This document shows positions 5,161-6,599 of a stretch of 6,599 nt of DNA, one piece after another; position 1 is the stretch's first letter; each line of letters begins with the position of its first letter. The translations under genes were made by a program, and so were the position numbers. This DNA comes from Candidatus Parabacteroides intestinavium (GTDB lineage Bacteria; Bacteroidota; Bacteroidia; Bacteroidales; Tannerellaceae). The stretch lies in assembly GCA_019118725.1 (NCBI GenBank), contig DWYO01000331.1, positions 1-6,599 of the forward strand, in the 5' to 3' direction. The notes under the pieces were generated by a model. The model made no database searches, was not told where the DNA came from, and was given only the letters and a program-made list of their open reading frames with translations.

Positions 5161-6502
5161 AACGTTTCAGCTTGTTATAAAGGGTCTGACGGGAAATGCC
5201 TAACTGGCTCGCCACCAACGAAAGATTTCCCTCATATTTTTCCATAGCATTCTTAATCATCGCATATTCCATTTCTTCCAGAGTCTGGATCTTGGACGAC
5301 TTAGCCGGTGCTTCCTTCTTTACCTCCGGAAATTCGAAGTAGAACCCTTCCAGCACAGGACCATCACAGATAATCACGGCCTTTTCGATGACATGCTCCA
5401 GTTCGCGGATATTTCCCAACCACGGTTGCTTTTGCAACAATGCTATGGCATCTTCACTCAACCGCAAGGCAGTTTTATTATACAAAGCACCATATTTCTC
5501 CAAAAATATGTTTGCCAAAGGAAGGATATCCTCTTTACGTTCACGAAGCGGCGGAATCTCCAGATGAATGGTGTTGATGCGGTAAAGCAAATCCTCACGG
5601 AACTCTTCACGCTGCACCATCTCTTGCAGGTTACGGTTAGTCGCACAAATCAAACGGATGTTCACCGGAATCGGAGTATTGCTTCCCACCCGTACGACAC
5701 TGCGCCGCTGCAACACCGTCAGCAACTTGGCCTGCAAATGATAAGACAAGTTCCCGATTTCATCCAAAAACAGCGTACCGTTATTGGCAGCCTCAAACTT
5801 ACCGGCACGATCAGTCCGCGCATCGGTAAAAGCGCCCTTCACATAACCGAACAACTCGCTTTCAAACAGTGTTTCGGTAATCGCTCCCATATCTACAGCC
5901 ACCATGGGTTCTTCCCGCCGGAGAGAAAGCGCATGAAGCTCACGCGCCAGCATCTCCTTACCGGTGCCATTCTCTCCTGTAATCAAGACATTGGCATCTG
6001 TCTGGGCCACCTTCTCCACCAACGCGCGCAAACGTTGCATCACCGGACTCTCCCCCCAAAACATGCCGCTTCGCCCCTGTGCCGAACCAGCCGATTTCTT
6101 ACTGCTATGCAACGGGACTTTCTGCCGGTAAGCAGCCACCAATGTATCAATCAATTTCTGATTCTCCCACGGCTTGACGACAAAGTTGTTCGCTCCCTCT
6201 TTCATACCTTTGACGGCCAACTCGATATCCGCGTAGGCGGTAAACAAGACAACCTGCACCGCCGGATAATTCTTCTTAATCTCCCCCAACCAGTACAGCC
6301 CCTCGTTGCCGTTATTGATACCTGCGCTAAAATTCATGTCAAGCAACACCACATCTACTGCATTCTCCTGCATATTCTGCTTGATCAAGTTCGGTGTATG
6401 AATCGTAATGACCTTTTCAAAACAAGTCCGCAGTAACAGCTTCACTGCCGTCAGAATCGCTTTATTATCATCAACAACCAATATTGTCCCCTGCTTTTCC
6501 AT
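5150..6502 (-). CDS. NtrC-family sigma-54-dependent response regulator
   Basis: This 450-residue regulator has the standard three-domain order. The receiver (about 5-125) carries Asp11/Asp12, phospho-accepting Asp55 (VVLLDMNF), Thr88 and Lys110. The AAA+ domain (about 148-380) has Walker A GENGTGKE (176-183), Walker B TLFLDEIG (243-250) and REDLLYR (302-308) in the arginine-finger region. A Fis-type helix-turn-helix ends the protein (about 408-450). When phosphorylated it should oligomerise, bind upstream sites and drive open-complex formation by sigma-54 RNA polymerase. The sigma-54 contact loop reads GAFTDA (223-228), not GAFTGA; I recall this variant in other Bacteroidetes regulators, so it need not be inactive. 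AGGAAA directly precedes the ATG at 6502-6500. It is the first gene of the run and overlaps the kinase gene. The target genes are not known; the downstream Nramp gene is only a guess. Confidence 0.95.
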   Translation of the reverse strand: MEKQGTILVVDDNKAILTAVKLLLRTCFEKVITIHTPNLIKQNMQENAVDVVLLDMNFSAGINNGNEGLYWLGEIKKNYPAVQVVLFTAYADIELAVKGMKEGANNFVVKPWENQKLIDTLVAAYRQKVPLHSSKKSAGSAQGRSGMFWGESPVMQRLRALVEKVAQTDANVLITGENGTGKEMLARELHALSLRREEPMVAVDMGAITETLFESELFGYVKGAFTDARTDRAGKFEAANNGTLFLDEIGNLSYHLQAKLLTVLQRRSVVRVGSNTPIPVNIRLICATNRNLQEMVQREEFREDLLYRINTIHLEIPPLRERKEDILPLANIFLEKYGALYNKTALRLSEDAIALLQKQPWLGNIRELEHVIEKAVIICDGPVLEGFYFEFPEVKKEAPAKSSKIQTLEEMEYAMIKNAMEKYEGNLSLVASQLGISRQTLYNKLKRYGL

Positions 6503-6524
6503 TTTCCTGCATCTATATTTTCGG

Positions 6525-6532
6525 CAAATATA
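6525..6532 (-). promoter_or_regulatory. Bacteroidetes -7 promoter element for the regulator-kinase run
   Basis: Read on the minus strand, this is TATATTTG, an exact TAnnTTTG match, 22 bases before the regulator ATG. The predicted start near 6519 gives a very short leader of about 15-20 bases. No clear -33 element was found. The element implies housekeeping-sigma transcription of the operon, not sigma-54 autoregulation. Confidence 0.6.
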
Positions 6533-6547
6533 ACATTAATTTCCAGA

Positions 6548-6571
6548 AGTAAGTTTGTAAGTTCACAAGTT
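6548..6571. repeat. Three imperfect 8-bp tandem units ending in AAGTT
   Basis: AGTAAGTT, TGTAAGTT and CACAAGTT follow each other with an exact 8-bp period and a shared AAGTT end. They begin 16 bases upstream of the -7 box at 6525-6532, covering the -33 region and beyond. They could be regulator-binding repeats or simple low-complexity spacer sequence. The AAGTT core also occurs twice in the terminator arm at 2499-2513. Confidence 0.4.
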
Positions 6572-6581
6572 TATGAGAAGC

Positions 6582-6595
6582 TGGAATAAATTCCA
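6582..6595. repeat. 14-bp palindrome upstream of the regulator gene
   Basis: TGGAAT and ATTCCA form perfect arms around a central AA. The centre lies about 56 bases upstream of the -7 box at 6525-6532 and 86 bases before the ATG. Dyad symmetry at this distance suits an operator for a dimeric Fis-type activator, possibly the regulator's own site. The window ends four bases further on, so the wider context is missing. It does not match the sigma-54 GG-N10-GC core. Confidence 0.35.
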
Positions 6596-6599
6596 AACA

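Noticed and set aside
5393..6436. A 347-codon open frame on the plus strand opposite the response regulator
   Set aside because: It is antisense to an unambiguous NtrC-type gene with all motifs intact. Its translation resembles no family and is rich in His, Gln and Leu, as expected from the reverse complement of coding sequence.
6471..6512. 13-codon upstream open frame (ATG at 6512-6510, minus strand) overlapping the regulator start
   Set aside because: Short and out of frame. The AGGAAA lies inside it and serves the regulator ATG. A similar out-of-frame ATG at 1695 precedes the DUF1080 gene, so chance is the simplest view.
1..6599. Mobile element, CRISPR, tRNA/rRNA or defence system
   Set aside because: No transposase, integrase, terminal repeats, regular spacer arrays, cloverleaf-like sequence or nuclease genes were seen; every stretch longer than 300 bases is covered by a recognised gene.

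Overview
The window looks like chromosomal DNA from a Bacteroidales bacterium (Bacteroides/Parabacteroides type). This rests on three things. Upstream of several genes there are exact matches to the Bacteroidetes -7 promoter element TAnnTTTG (347-354, 1660-1667 and, on the minus strand, 6525-6532). Ribosome binding sites are poor or A-rich. The proteins are of Bacteroidales type: a stand-alone secreted DUF1080 protein, an NtrC-type regulator with GAFTDA in place of GAFTGA, and a partner kinase with an NNG G1 box. I cannot fix genus or species by eye.

Layout, left to right. 1-238 (minus): the first 79 codons of a YqgE/AlgH family gene, cut by the window edge. 239-418: a divergent intergenic region with the queC promoter and a perfect 9-bp hairpin where the queC transcript should begin. 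419-1577 (plus): queC and queF four bases apart, two enzymes of queuosine precursor synthesis (preQ0 formation and reduction to preQ1). 1578-1701: two hairpins, then a promoter. 1702-2487 (plus): an exported DUF1080 protein. 2488-2555: a 15-bp stem-loop between convergent genes. 6502-2556 (minus): a run of three genes, namely a sigma-54-type response regulator, its histidine kinase (11-base overlap) and, 31 bases on, an Nramp-type Mn/Fe transporter. 6503-6599: the upstream region of that run, with a -7 box, an 8-bp-period repeat and a 14-bp palindrome.

How the genes fit together. QueC and QueF carry out consecutive steps. The regulator and kinase form a two-component pair that should act through sigma-54. 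The close placement of the metal transporter, with no recognisable promoter of its own, suggests co-transcription, but that is inference. The yqgE fragment and the DUF1080 gene have no evident functional link to their neighbours.

I see no mobile element, CRISPR array, tRNA, rRNA or defence system. Most of the window is ordinary core genome. The points most worth a second look are the structured queC leader, the regulator-kinase-Nramp linkage, and the repeats and palindrome upstream of the regulator.
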